64,000 nucleotides of DNA from Rostrohypoxylon terebratum. Lineage: Eukaryota; Ascomycota; Sordariomycetes; Xylariales; Hypoxylaceae. Below are positions 45,585-56,732 of this stretch, piece by piece. The notes beneath the pieces are model-generated. The model was not told the origin of the DNA. It did no database searches and saw only the letters and a program-made list of their open reading frames with translations. The translations under genes were made by a program, and so were the position numbers. Positions within the stretch are counted from its first letter, which is position 1. Every line of letters begins with the position of its first letter. The stretch is taken from assembly GCA_022497145.1 (NCBI GenBank), contig MU385903.1, positions 1 to 64,000 on the forward strand, written 5' to 3'.

Positions 45585-46274
45585 ATGGCGTTCGAGCAAA
45601 CCCGAGACCTCCGAGGATTCGCCCAGGACTCGAAGCGATTCAAGGAGCAAGCTGAGAAGTGGTCGAGAGGATACCGACACTTGCCCGGGAGCAAGCCAGT
45701 TATAGACAACGAGCTCACGGGGGAGTATCACTACGCGGGGAGCGCAAGCCAACGGGAGAGGTTCCGACCTTGGATGCCCACAAGGTAAGTCGTGCTTGGT
45801 AACCGGAAGCCAACATGTATATCCGTAGATACTGATTATCGGCAAACCAGCCATTCGCGCCGCTGGCATGAACAGAACGTCGTGAAGCCGAGGGAAGGAC
45901 GGTTCGAATCTCGAACGAGTGCTTGGCGTGCCAAGATAGATGCGCAAGCGGAGCTGAACGACCCAAACAACATCTCGCGATCCCTTCACGAACTCATCCC
46001 GTCATCTTCGCGGCGAAACTCGAGCATATCGGATAACATCATGTACAGCTTTGATCGAAGCGAAAGTCCGTATAAGCCTCTGACGCTAGATGTGTTCGTG
46101 AAGACCAATCCGAAAGAGACGGAGAAGTTCGTAGAGAAGGAGTATGAGATCCTAGACAACAATGGCGATGCTCTGAAGGGCCGAAAGGCTCGTCAGAATC
46201 TCCGTCGCAAGAATCGTGCGGCTTCGGCCGAAGAGTCTGACATCATCGAGGACGAAGGCTTCGAGCTTGTCTAA
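45585..46274 (+). CDS. Small hypothetical protein
   Basis: Two exons, 45585-45784 and 45851-46274, join across a 66-bp GT-AG intron to give 207 aa. The protein is hydrophilic, rich in Arg, Glu and Ser, with no signal peptide or span. Exon joining gives RFRPWMPTSHSRRWHEQN, where aromatic and basic residues on both sides look constrained. The C-terminus has a basic KGRKARQNLRRKNR stretch and an acidic end (DIIEDEGFEL). It reads like a conserved intracellular filamentous-fungus protein, but I cannot assign a family. Confidence 0.75.
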
Positions 46275-49160
46275 TGGCTGTATCGATTTATCGAGGGTCG
46301 CACACTCGGTTTCGCTGCGGTCAGCCTGCAACAATGACTTTGTTATGTGAATAGTTGGTCGAGCCTCCTCAACTTCTTCCATTTGTGGAATGGGACAAAC
46401 AGTGCAACGGAAGCGAAGTAGCACCTTTGTCCCACAATAGGGGCCATTACCTTATTAATACCTGAGACGACTGCGATGATTTTCTCTTCTTTTTTTCCCC
46501 AGGTTGCTGTGGTTCGGCATTTCGGAGGGGTTGTGACATTAGACTTCAAACATCATATCGTTTCTTTTTCTTTGTCTAAGCATGCACATTTCATACGGCA
46601 ACTCTTGTTGCATCATGCATATTCCTACCTGAGCCTTGGGTAGACGGCGTTGAGCTTAACTTGGATCATCGAGACAGGATGATCCGGAGGAGGATGGCTC
46701 CTCGCATGTTTGTCTTATAGATTGGATGAATGGATGGGCACATGTATTATCGAGCATAGGGACATTCGATCTTGGACGTTCGACTTTCGACTGTTAACAC
46801 TCGACGCTCGAGCATCGACTTTCAATAGGGCGCGTTAGGTTGTCTCTTCCGGTGCGTGCGGCATGATGCGTCGATTAAGACATTATTCAGCTCAGCTCTA
46901 GTATAGTCGTTAATCACACCTTTCATCCTAATTTATAGATGTGCAAGAGTATGATTTGATATTCGTAGCATGAGTTTTCAGAGGAAGAGTAAGAAGAGAA
47001 GGATGATGGTAATATTGGGATAAAATTTTGGGAATTCCCCATTATTCAATTCTTGGATTGTGTGTTTTCTATATGGTCCGTGCATACACGTGCGCGCATT
47101 ATGTAATAACTTTTGGTTCAGCACGTGGAGTCTCCAGCCCGAATAGCGAAGGTGAACTTATCCCTGGATCTAACTGTTGCTACGAAGTAAATGGCGAGCC
47201 TATCCCCATGAATATTGCTCTACCGGCAGCACAGTGCCACACTTATCCCTCTGAAGTTTCTAGGCAAGTCGTGACTTGTACATACCTCAAGCCTTTCTAA
47301 CAAATCTTCTCAGTGGGAGCATATATAATCGGAATGACTTCGCATAACAATGATATGCTAATTATCAACCCTATTCACCAAATCAATATGTTCATCTCTG
47401 GACAATATTCATATCTTCATTTACTAACAGCTATCCACGACATCCCAACATGACTGCAATACCGTCCTAGCCCAAATATCAGCATAGACAACGAATCCCC
47501 CGGTTAACTTCTGTGGTGTAGATATCGTCACGATGGTTTCTGAGGTTACCCGAAGCCCACAAAGCTCACGCTAAACATGACAGTGGGGGCCAACTTAAAT
47601 CTGCTGAAAATTGATGCGTGCTTCCGTCGAGCGGCGCGGTTTGTTCCCCGGTCAGACCTCTGTCGTGTTCCACAACCCACACTCAACCACAAGACCACCC
47701 TCAAACGCCAGCTAGAGAGGTGCTCGACCTTCTTGATTAGAACTAACGACGGGCTTGTATGCGAGGCCCTGACGAAAACAAGCGGGTCGCTGCCTCGCTG
47801 CGGCCGTGCCGCTGGTCGCGGGGATGTTGGTTACTAGCCGGACAAGCTGATGTATGGCTAACTCTCCAGATCACCTTGTTTAACGCCCTCTTTGCCTGGA
47901 GGCTCAGCTCGGTCTGGAGCTGCTAGCATAGCTCTGGGGTCTATCGATGTCAAGTGCGGTGGTTCTGAGGCCCAATTCTACATAGCATGACATTGATTGT
48001 TCCTCGATCAAGGATCTCGGGGCTAAAATCTTGGATCTATAGTAGTTGAGATGCTTCACACCCACAGAAACTATTCCATAGCCTCCTCATCGGCAAGATT
48101 GATTCACTGATATAGACTGGAGCTGAATTTATCGTGTTGGAGTCAACAGCTTCAGAGTAGGGAGCATGGAGAGTGTTGACAGATTGGGGTATAAGAAAGC
48201 CACTTTGTATGGTGTATGGTTCGAAATGGGTGCCGATCACCGACTTGGCCCTCAATCACCGCGATGGCTAGGTACCTAGGTATCTAGAGGATTGCCATTC
48301 TCAGCGTTTTGCAGCTTGAAGATCTCGTGGATCATTGGGTACATCAAGATCCCTAACATTGGTGTGTTACACTAATAGGTACCTAGGACCTAGGTCCCAG
48401 GTAACGTACCCCCACGATCGATGCACCGTAGTCATGAATTTCATAACCTACATCTCATGGGGATCAGTTAAAATATGGTTTCTGCGGTTAGTGGCATAAA
48501 ACGAAATAGAGTCACCATGTCTCCAAAACATTCAACTTAAGCTCACATAAGGGTGTGTTATAGTAATTGAATATATATTTGGAAAGCTAATATTGCCAAA
48601 TATCGTATGACAAATAGACCTTTGGATAATTCGCTGCTCTAACGTAGACTGTAAAGTACAGTTCTTATGCCTGCGGGATAAGCGACACAACATTCAAGTG
48701 AATAGTAAAGGGGGTGTCATTAATATTAAAGCGTAGGTAATACAAAACACTAGGTACACCGTACAAACGACACATCAGTTTTAAATGATGTTCGCCTTTC
48801 CAATCAAAATACTTCCCCGTCTCGGAGTGGATAGGGGGTTGGCTAAGTCTAAGACACCTGTGGTTACCCGGTCATATGCAAGAGACCGTGAGGTCCACCA
48901 ATATCAATATGATATCTCTAATGGACATGCGGTTTCCCGTTTGCAAACAAATATTGCGTTGGCCGTTTCATAGCTCAGGCTCGTGCATGTGAACAGGGAG
49001 GTGGGTAGGTGGTTAGGTAGGTAGATACCATCTTAATCCCCCTTACTCAATGGCGACCAAATATCGCATCATTGAGATCTAGCAAATATCATGTGGGAAT
49101 TTTGCATTCGACACGCTTCTTTCTGTCAGATCAGTCAGCACGAATGCTCACCGGGATATC
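46275..49160. other. Long gene-free region
   Basis: About 2.9 kb with no supported gene. Short TCGAC-rich sequence lies at 46770-46825, and CCTAGG/GGTACC words at 48270-48285, 48378-48402 and 49003-49025. Small ORFs at 47028, 47577 and 48785 have no motif and no homolog that I recognise. Confidence 0.5.
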
Positions 49161-50463
49161 ATGAGTCTCGATTCATTTCATTTGTTTCCTCGGCTGCCGA
49201 TAGAGCTTCGCCGCAAGATATATCTCCTCGCTACACCATCTCGTATTGTACGACTTAGAGAGAACCATGAGGGCGAAAGGAGGTTCAGAATTCGGCGGGA
49301 GTTCATCAATTACCAAAAGGTTACACTCCATCCTTCTCTATCTTACTTCGCCGACGAATTTCAGCAGATTCTGGATGATTACGTAAGGGTACTTCCAGAG
49401 TTCGAATGGACAGTAGAGTTCGCAACGGCAGACCATCCTATAGTACTAGATTACTATCTCCGCCAGAGCCGTTTCTTTAGCGAAGCACCTATCCCTGTGC
49501 TGCTACACACACGTGTAGAATCGCGCGAGGTGTTAATCAGTGCCGGGTACCAACTTGCTTTTGGGAGTCGTGACCACGATCCATGGACATGGTTTCATTT
49601 TGAAAATGATATCCTATATCTCGAACAGGACTACGACTTTTACAGCTTTTCACTTCCCGACATTCCTGATGAACTAGGGATATTTGACTTCCTCCAATCA
49701 AGTATCATAAAACTCGACCTGGACAGTCTTAAGGGGGTTCGAAAGCTAGCTCTCACTAATCCGTATAATGACCCACGGAAGAATATTTAGGGATCCGTGG
49801 ACCTTTTGCGTAATTCGACTTTTACCCAAACTTGTCAATATATATATTGTTGTTTGGTGCCCAGAGGCTAGGATGACAGAGAATCTTGGGAGTCATAGCG
49901 GCTGTAGAATGATTTCTCATTCGCCCTCGTCGGTTTTTACGTCCATGCTTGGATCGTCGGACGCAGATCGAGAACAAATTTTCAATTATAGCAGGGAGCT
50001 GTGGAAGTCCGTTCCTATCCATATAACAGATGTCTTGTTGGAACAGGAGTATGACCGAGTGAAAGTCCACCTGTTGAATGATAGCAGCAACTATTGGAGA
50101 GCGGCAATAGGGATTACGCATGAATCTCATTTATGTTCAGACGACGAGAGAACCAAATGGCTTCGGGAAGTCAGAGACAAAGTTGTCGCAAAGGAGTCTG
50201 CGGATACCTGGCAGATACCACAGGTGGAAAGTGTACATGTCTGCAAAGAACATGTGGTCGAAGAAATTGTCAAAAATCGCTCAAGGGCATGGAATAAATA
50301 CGCAGAACAACACCTCCCGCTGACTGAATCCGGATCCCTTGATTATGTAGATCAGTGGGACTTCAGCCACGAAGGTATAATACGGAAGATGCATAAGAAA
50401 TGGGGGGCTTCATTGCTAGATCATCCGCCAATCAGCCAGGAATTGACAATGGGACCATTGTAA
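49161..50463 (+). pseudogene. 2EXR-domain protein gene with a frameshift
   Basis: The first ORF (49161-49790, 209 aa) opens with FHLFPRLPIELRRKIYLLA, the 2EXR-type N-terminal motif common in filamentous ascomycetes; their role is unknown. It stops at a TAG just after NDPRKNI. The following ORF (49768-50463) continues in the next frame with FRDPWTFCVIRLLPKLVN, which has the character of the usual downstream part of such proteins and shares no start context of its own. Joined they would be about 430 aa. No intron of normal length restores the frame: the only GT-AG pair is 28 bases. A one-base indel near 49765-49790, real or a sequencing error, is the simplest reading. Confidence 0.7.
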
Positions 50464-51391
50464 CAATGTTTTTAGTTTCCGCCGGGTTGCTTCGTTGGAC
50501 TTGCTTTCGAGATATGATTTCAAGGGGAGAAAAACGGCCTTACTAAAGGGATGGGTTTTTCTTGGGCTGGTAGGCCTCTTGAGTGAGCAAATAGGTAGTA
50601 ACGATATTGACGATTGGATAAATCTTTTGTGGTAGCACCAACCATTGCGTATGAGGCGGGCTCATGTAAATTAAGCAGGTTTCCTTCCATGGTAGCTTAG
50701 ATTCAACCGATAGCTTATTGATGATAATGTTGACTAACGGTCACAACTCTGCTGCGAGATATCATCTACCTAGTCTTTACGACATACTCATATCATTAAA
50801 CCCCAAACCAAACTAATCCTTTTCTCAAATGCCTTCTTAGATAATGAGGGGTAGTCTACGTGATCGAGTAAATTTGTAAGGTCAAGATCCTGCCATTGGA
50901 GTGATAGTGTTGGAAGATTTTTTAGTAGAAATATAGCAAAGAGTACAAGACAAGATTCAAGAAGTTCACTATGTATCCAGCGCTCTCTATCTAACCAAAA
51001 AAAAAAACGTTAGAAAACCCATTAAATCCCGAGGAGAAAATTGAGAAATGAAGGATTAAGCTTGAGTTTAGGCATGTAGCGAAGTCTTGTACATTTAGGC
51101 ACAGCATTACATAGTATGTACTTCGTAGCCAATCAGGATCAGGATACGCATGGCCGCTCCTTATCCCTTATCGCGACTCTAAAAAGTTCCCTAGCAGGAG
51201 CTATGACCCCGTAGGCACCTAGTCCAGCTGCCTCTCTTCAACCTTCAACACCTCAATTTATTCGAATATCAGCGACCGCAAACTCAACTATTAGCAATTC
51301 ACGGCATATTCATGACAAACCATTCATGATCCTCTAATCAACCAAACCACATTTCCCTCCCGACCTCCCAATTCTCTACCCAACTGCCACA
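50464..51391. other. Intergenic interval
   Basis: About 0.93 kb with no gene. Poly(A) run near 50998-51007. The segment from about 51180 is C/T-rich and is probably the promoter and leader of the CWC26 gene. Confidence 0.5.
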
Positions 51392-52426
51392 ATGCCATCA
51401 GACCTATCCAACTACCTCGCGACGCGGTACCTCGTCGCGGACCCCAAGCCGAGCAAGAAGCGGAAGCGAAAGCAGGACGCCTCATCCACAGGTCTCGTGA
51501 TAGCCGACGACGACGAGTCCGGCTGGTCGCGGGCGTCGCAGAACACTCACGAAGACGAAGACTCCGCCGTCGTAGCAGGGACCAGCGCAGACTTCCGCAA
51601 AGCGAAGAAATCCGCCTGGAAAGTCGTCGGCTCCAACCCCTCTCAAACCACTCCCACTCCCACTCCCACGCCCGCCTCAGCCTCAGCCCAAGAAGCCGAC
51701 TCCGCGCGCCGCGCCGACGCGATCCTCGCCTCCGCCGCAGCCGAGGCCTCCGAGCAGCAAGCGTCCACGTCCCTCGACGACGCGCCGACGGTCATGATGT
51801 CCGACGGCTCATACGCAGGCCTACAAACCGCCGCCGCGGTATCAGCCCAGCTCGCAGCGCGGCGGCGCGCCGAGCGCTCCGCGTACGCCTCGGACCCGAC
51901 CTCACACAAAGAAGGCGAGACGATCTACCGAGACGCCACGGGCCGACGCGTAGACGTGTCCATGAAACGCGCGGAGCTGCGGCGCGCGGCGCAGGAAGCA
52001 GAGGCGGCCGAGATGGCGAAGAAGGAGGCCCTGAAAGGCGATGTCCAGGTGGAAGCGGCGCGGCGGAGGAGAGAGGAGCTCGAGGACGCCAAGGTCATGG
52101 CTGTGGCGCGACACGCGGACGATTTGGACCTGAATCGGGAGATGAAGGAACAGGTGCGGTGGGGAGATACCATGGCGCAGTTTATAGAGCCGCGAGGTGG
52201 CGGCGGAGGCGGAGGTGGTAACGCGGGAGGGGGAGGGGCGAAGAGGAAGATGAAGGGTAAACCGGTATACCAGGGGGCGTGGGCGCCGAATCGGTACGGC
52301 ATCAAGCCGGGGTACCGGTGGGACGGTGTTGATAGGGGGAACGGCTTCGAGGCGGAGAGATTTAAGGCTATCAATAGGCGTGAGAGGAACAAGGGTCTAG
52401 AGTACACATGGCAGATGGACGAGTAA
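51392..52426 (+). CDS. cwc26: Pre-mRNA-splicing factor CWC26 (Bud13)
   Basis: Nuclear spliceosome component, part of the RES (retention and splicing) complex that helps activate the spliceosome. Single exon, 344 aa. The C-terminal Bud13 domain is clear: GETIYRDATGRRVDVSMKR, then a long charged helix (AELRRAAQEAEAAEMAKKEA), and the terminal GAWAPNRYGIKPGYRWDGVD and RGNGFEAERFKAINRRERN, ending GLEYTWQMDE. The N-terminus starts with the typical LSNYLATRYLV and a KKRKRK basic run. A nine-Gly run sits before the terminal block and a short TPTPTPT run in the middle. GC content is visibly higher than in neighbouring genes. It converges on the TFIIF gene. Confidence 0.97.
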   Translation: MPSDLSNYLATRYLVADPKPSKKRKRKQDASSTGLVIADDDESGWSRASQNTHEDEDSAVVAGTSADFRKAKKSAWKVVGSNPSQTTPTPTPTPASASAQEADSARRADAILASAAAEASEQQASTSLDDAPTVMMSDGSYAGLQTAAAVSAQLAARRRAERSAYASDPTSHKEGETIYRDATGRRVDVSMKRAELRRAAQEAEAAEMAKKEALKGDVQVEAARRRREELEDAKVMAVARHADDLDLNREMKEQVRWGDTMAQFIEPRGGGGGGGGNAGGGGAKRKMKGKPVYQGAWAPNRYGIKPGYRWDGVDRGNGFEAERFKAINRRERNKGLEYTWQMDE

Positions 52427-52893
52427 TGGGCCGTTATACGATAATACAAGCCTACGATTACACATCAGACAACATATCACGATTATAAACTTAACAAGTT
52501 ACTGGGAATGTAATTAAGGCATTCAGATTCAGGTATAAAGCAAATTATGTATCATTTGCAAAGCCAGGCTATGATCCATTTCTTTGGTTGCCAAGTCCCC
52601 GTCTAGCACGCAGCAATAATAATGTGCAAATTTTCCCCATGTCGTAGTTTTTACTCGGTTTCTCCCCCGAATGCCGTGTCTAGTAAAACACATCACCATC
52701 GTTGGCATCTCATCCACTTTCTGTATCTCACTAGCTTTGACGTGACGCATCACTCCAAGCCGTACATCCCTAGATAACCCTAAAGTCCCAAGGAAGACGA
52801 TCCTGAAGGGGGAGATAAAATCAATAAGCCGAAATCGGTAGTGAGAAGGTAAACGTCTCTTTAAAAAAAAGGGAATTTTTGCGGAGGCACCGA
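52427..52893. other. Intergenic between convergent genes
   Basis: About 470 bp holding the 3' ends of CWC26 and the TFIIF alpha gene. No gene or repeat recognised. Confidence 0.55.
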
Positions 52894-55026
52894 TTACGTC
52901 TTACGACGTAGTTGTTTGTCGGGTCCGAAATCGGCATGGGCTCTAACCAGTCGAATCCAGTCCTTTTTGTCCATGCATCCGGGTTTGTCGATACGGTGCT
53001 GGAACTTCCTGATAAACTCGCCGATAGAAACGCCCTTGGGAGGAGCCGGTAGAGCGGCGATGATCTCCTGGGCGGTGATAACATCAGTGTATTCTTGAGA
53101 CGGGCTCTGAGCCGCGGGAGAGTTGGATCGAGCTCCCTTGCCGGCAGCTCCTTGAGGAGGAACGGGGCTACCAGCCCGTGATCCCGCAGGTGTACCCCGG
53201 GAACTATTCACTTTGCCTGCAGCTGACGGTGCGAGGCGTTTCTTTCCTCCAGCGCCATCTGACATCTCACCAGCAGTACCTTCACCATCGCTGGTAGATC
53301 CAGCGCCAGGCTTCACACGGCGGTCAGTTAAGGGGGTAGTGCCGCGACTGTCGTGTTTGGTCTTCTTCTTCTTCCGGGTAGATTCGGTACCACTAGAGTC
53401 CGAAACTATCGGAGACCCGGGTCGCTTCAGAGACTTGCCCTTCTTTGCAGCTTCAGCTGCCGACTTCTTTCCCTGAGGAGTACTCGCCCCCTTAGACGCA
53501 GTCCCTGTCTCCTTGTCCGCTTTCTTGTCATCCTTCTCGTTGTCAGCGTCAGAGTCAGAGTCATCCTATATTCGTGTTAGTCCCAGATCCTTCTAATAGG
53601 TATAAACAATCCTTACATCTGAAGAAGGGAAGGGGTTCCTTTCTCTCTCGGAATCACTGTCATCGTACTGGAACTGTTTGTCTCGTCGCTTCAGAGCCTT
53701 CTTAAGATCCTTGCCAAATAACTTGAGTTCCTCCATCTCTCTTTTCTCTTCCTCTTCTTCTTTCTCAACCTTGATCTCGTCACCTTCACCGAATGTATTG
53801 GCATTCAGCTGGTTTCGACGGATTCGGTTAGCAGCCGTCTTTGACTCCTCGTCTCGATCAGGTTCGTATCCAGCAGTTTCATCATCGTCTTGGAATTCGT
53901 CTCCCGACATGTCGATGTCATCGTGATCCGTCTTCTCGTGACGCGATGCTTGTCGAAACGTTCTGCTTTCCTGCATGACTTGTATGGGACCGTTCACGAT
54001 GGCCCGAGACATAGAAATCGCCTTCTCGGCTTGTTGGCGCTGGTTGTCCCTGACCGCCCAACGACCAAGAGTGGCCTTTTTGCCCATGGCTGCCTCGGCT
54101 TCTTCGATGGTCATAGTCTTGAATGATCCGCGCTTCGATGTAAACTTATACCATTTCTCCAGGGGAAGCATTCGGAAACCACCATTGTGGATTATGAATG
54201 CAACCTTGCAATCGGACAGCGGTCCTTCATATTGTCCGACCCAAACGTTCTTTCCATCGGCATCCTCCAAGTGCCAGGGGAGAGCCTCTTCGTAACGGAT
54301 CTCCCGCTGCTTTTTCTGTTCCTCGGAGCGAGGCGCGTAGTAGATTTTGGTTTCCTGTTTCTTCGGATCATTCGTATCCTTCTTGGACTTCGAGTCCTTG
54401 AAGACAGGAGCTTTTTGGGCGTTGTCAATAGCGCGCTGAGCCTCTCGTTGTGCCTTTTGATGTGCAATCCTCTCGGCTTCAGCGATGGCTTCAGGGTTTT
54501 CCTCTTCAACGGGAGTATCCTCTTTGACTTCGCGACCTGGAGCTGGCTGTCGAGGGTCACGTCGATGTAGGGTGACAGGTCGAGTAAATTCATCCATGTT
54601 GGTAGGATCAATTCCAGGACCATCCGGCTGAGCAAGTCTACCACCATGGGGGGCAAGTCGCATGACATGAAAGCGTATGCCTTCCTTGAAAGACTTCTTA
54701 GTAAGGTAAAGGGGATATTCAGCGCAACCCTCTGGCTTTGGCTGCGACCATCCTCCGTTAGTCGCGCGAAGGGCCTCGAAGTTCAGTGAGTTTTGATTGA
54801 TTCGCGATGAGATCGGCTGTTGTTGTGGTCGAATGGAGGGCCGAGGCACGTTGCTGGGAATAGAACTAGGTGCGGTACTAGGTTTATTGCCATTGCCATT
54901 TTTCGCAGGCTGTGATTTGATCTCGGGGTGGTGAAATGGTCGAAGAGGATTCGCGGGTTTACGTCGTCGCATAATAGGCTTTGGCTTCTGGCCTTCGGGG
55001 CCGCCACTAGGTGGTGTCGCGCTCAT
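52894..55026 (-). CDS. TFG1: Transcription initiation factor IIF, alpha subunit
   Basis: Large subunit of TFIIF (RAP74/Tfg1), which escorts RNA polymerase II to promoters. Exon 1 is 55026-53617 and exon 2 is 53565-52894, with a 51-bp intron, giving 693 aa. The N-terminal dimerisation region is recognisable from YPLYLTKKSFKEGIRFHVMR, with the later VWVGQYEGPLSDCKVAFIIH and GFRMLPLEKWYKFTSKRG. The middle is highly charged and acidic (KVEKEEEEEKREMEELKLFG, DDSDSDADNEKDDKK). The C-terminal winged-helix region is ITAQEIIAALPAPPKGVSIG followed by EFIRKFQHRI, ending LRRKT. Length and domain order are close to yeast Tfg1 and normal for the family. Confidence 0.95.
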
Positions 55027-56732
55027 TGTGGCAAGGCAGTGCTGATTATCTGTTTACCTGCAGACCTCAACAAGTGCGAGATAGAGATGTCCAGACCGAC
55101 CAACCGAAAGTGCTATATTCCTTGAATGACCATCGGCTTATTGAGGGATCGAGAATGTGGGAATATCGAGGGATGATGATTTGAGATGATGCGAGATTGA
55201 TGTCGGGATAGTTGTGAGAAGGTAAGCTTGCGATTAGGTAGGTAGAGGATTTATTGAGAGACGCGAGCTTGGAAAAAAAATTAATTGTTGTACAAAGACG
55301 CGCAATTATGGGAAGAGAATTGCAAGTCGGGGCGGATATTGAAAAGTGTGGTTTGGTTGTGGTATGGGAAGGAGAGCACAAAGAAGTGAAAATGATGAAA
55401 GAGAAAGTTGATGTGAGGACAATAGTTGAAAGTTGTTGAAAGTTGAAGATTGGAAGTTGAACACAGTGCTGTCAAGTCAGAAATCAGCCGTGGGTCAAAT
55501 GCGTGCCTGCCTTCCAAATGTTAGCCTAGCATCCAACTGGCAGGGAAGTTGGTGGAGTTATAAAGTACCTAGGTACTTTCCATGTGCACGGGTCCGGCGC
55601 TATGTTTAGACGATACGTACCGAGAAGTGTTCGGTACTTAGGTACATGAGTGTACGGTTTTGCGCTTAGGTGGCAGGGATGGCAGGTAATTTCGAAAAGG
55701 AAGGAAACTCCACCAAGCGGCTCACTGCGCGTTGTTAGCCAAGAACCTTGAGTTAGAGTGGAACTTGTGGGGGGCGGCTCTAAGGTACTCATAACGTCAC
55801 ACGGGAACTTGACTTAGTCACAGGTAAAAGTAGCATGGGTGGGGAGATGCACCCAAATAGGTACCACGAAATAGAGGTTGTACACCGCGCACAGGCCAAT
55901 AAAAGTACCATTTCTCCGATCTAAGTCCTAAATCTTACTAGCATAAATAACTCTGGAGAGATCCAAAGCTTCTAATTCCTCTCCGGTCCAACCAATCAAC
56001 CTTGGAATTCATCTTCCCGGAAATGCTCCAAGGTTATCAAGTGCACGCCATTTGTTACCTACCTGTCACTGATTCCCGTCATTAAACAATGTAAGGCTCT
56101 CTCATTTACGCCTTATCACTTCTAAAACTTTTAAGATTCTATTCCATCTTTCTCTTATGACACGCAAACACTTCTATTATGAAGTATCACCTTTCTACTG
56201 TCAAAATTATCCGTCGCATCGACTTCATCGCATCCCGTCTGATCTCTTTCTCCAAGGATCGTACGATTGGTCCTTCGGTGCATCAAGTTCTTCAGGTGTA
56301 CATGGTCAACTCCGGGGTTCACTATTTTCCACAATTCTGATTGGAAGAAGCTCTAACAGAGCTGTATAACTTCTCCTAGACTTGATCTACGTCAGCCAAA
56401 ATTCTCCCTGGGGCCTGGGTTATACAATCACAAATTGCGAATACGGACTAATCTATCTTGACCTCTTCTTCCCCACGCAGGGTTTGGCTCAACATTGAAG
56501 ATCATGGAATTATACTCTCTATGAACAGCATTGCCACCAACCTATATTTATTATAGGTATAGATCCCAGACTCACACCAATCGCAAGCATCCTTTGGCGC
56601 ATCGACAACATCATACGGACTTCGCTTAGATCGCGTTAAAAAGAATCTCTGGGTTCATTTTCACAGACAACTCAAATCACATCCTTCCTTAAACCTCACA
56701 CTCCCTCAACTTCCGTCTCCATACAGTATACC
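55027..56732. other. Intergenic between divergent housekeeping genes
   Basis: About 1.7 kb with no supported gene. It likely contains the promoters and leaders of the TFIIF alpha gene and the nucleotidyltransferase gene. A GTACCTAGGTACTT word is at 55565-55578. Confidence 0.55.

Noticed and set aside
47028..47300. 90-codon Cys-containing ORF as a small secreted effector
   Set aside because: The hydrophobic start is not a clean signal peptide, and the first ATG in context is internal.
49761..49788. Microintron restoring the 2EXR frame
   Set aside because: The 28-base GT-AG pair is shorter than any normal fungal intron; a one-base indel is simpler.
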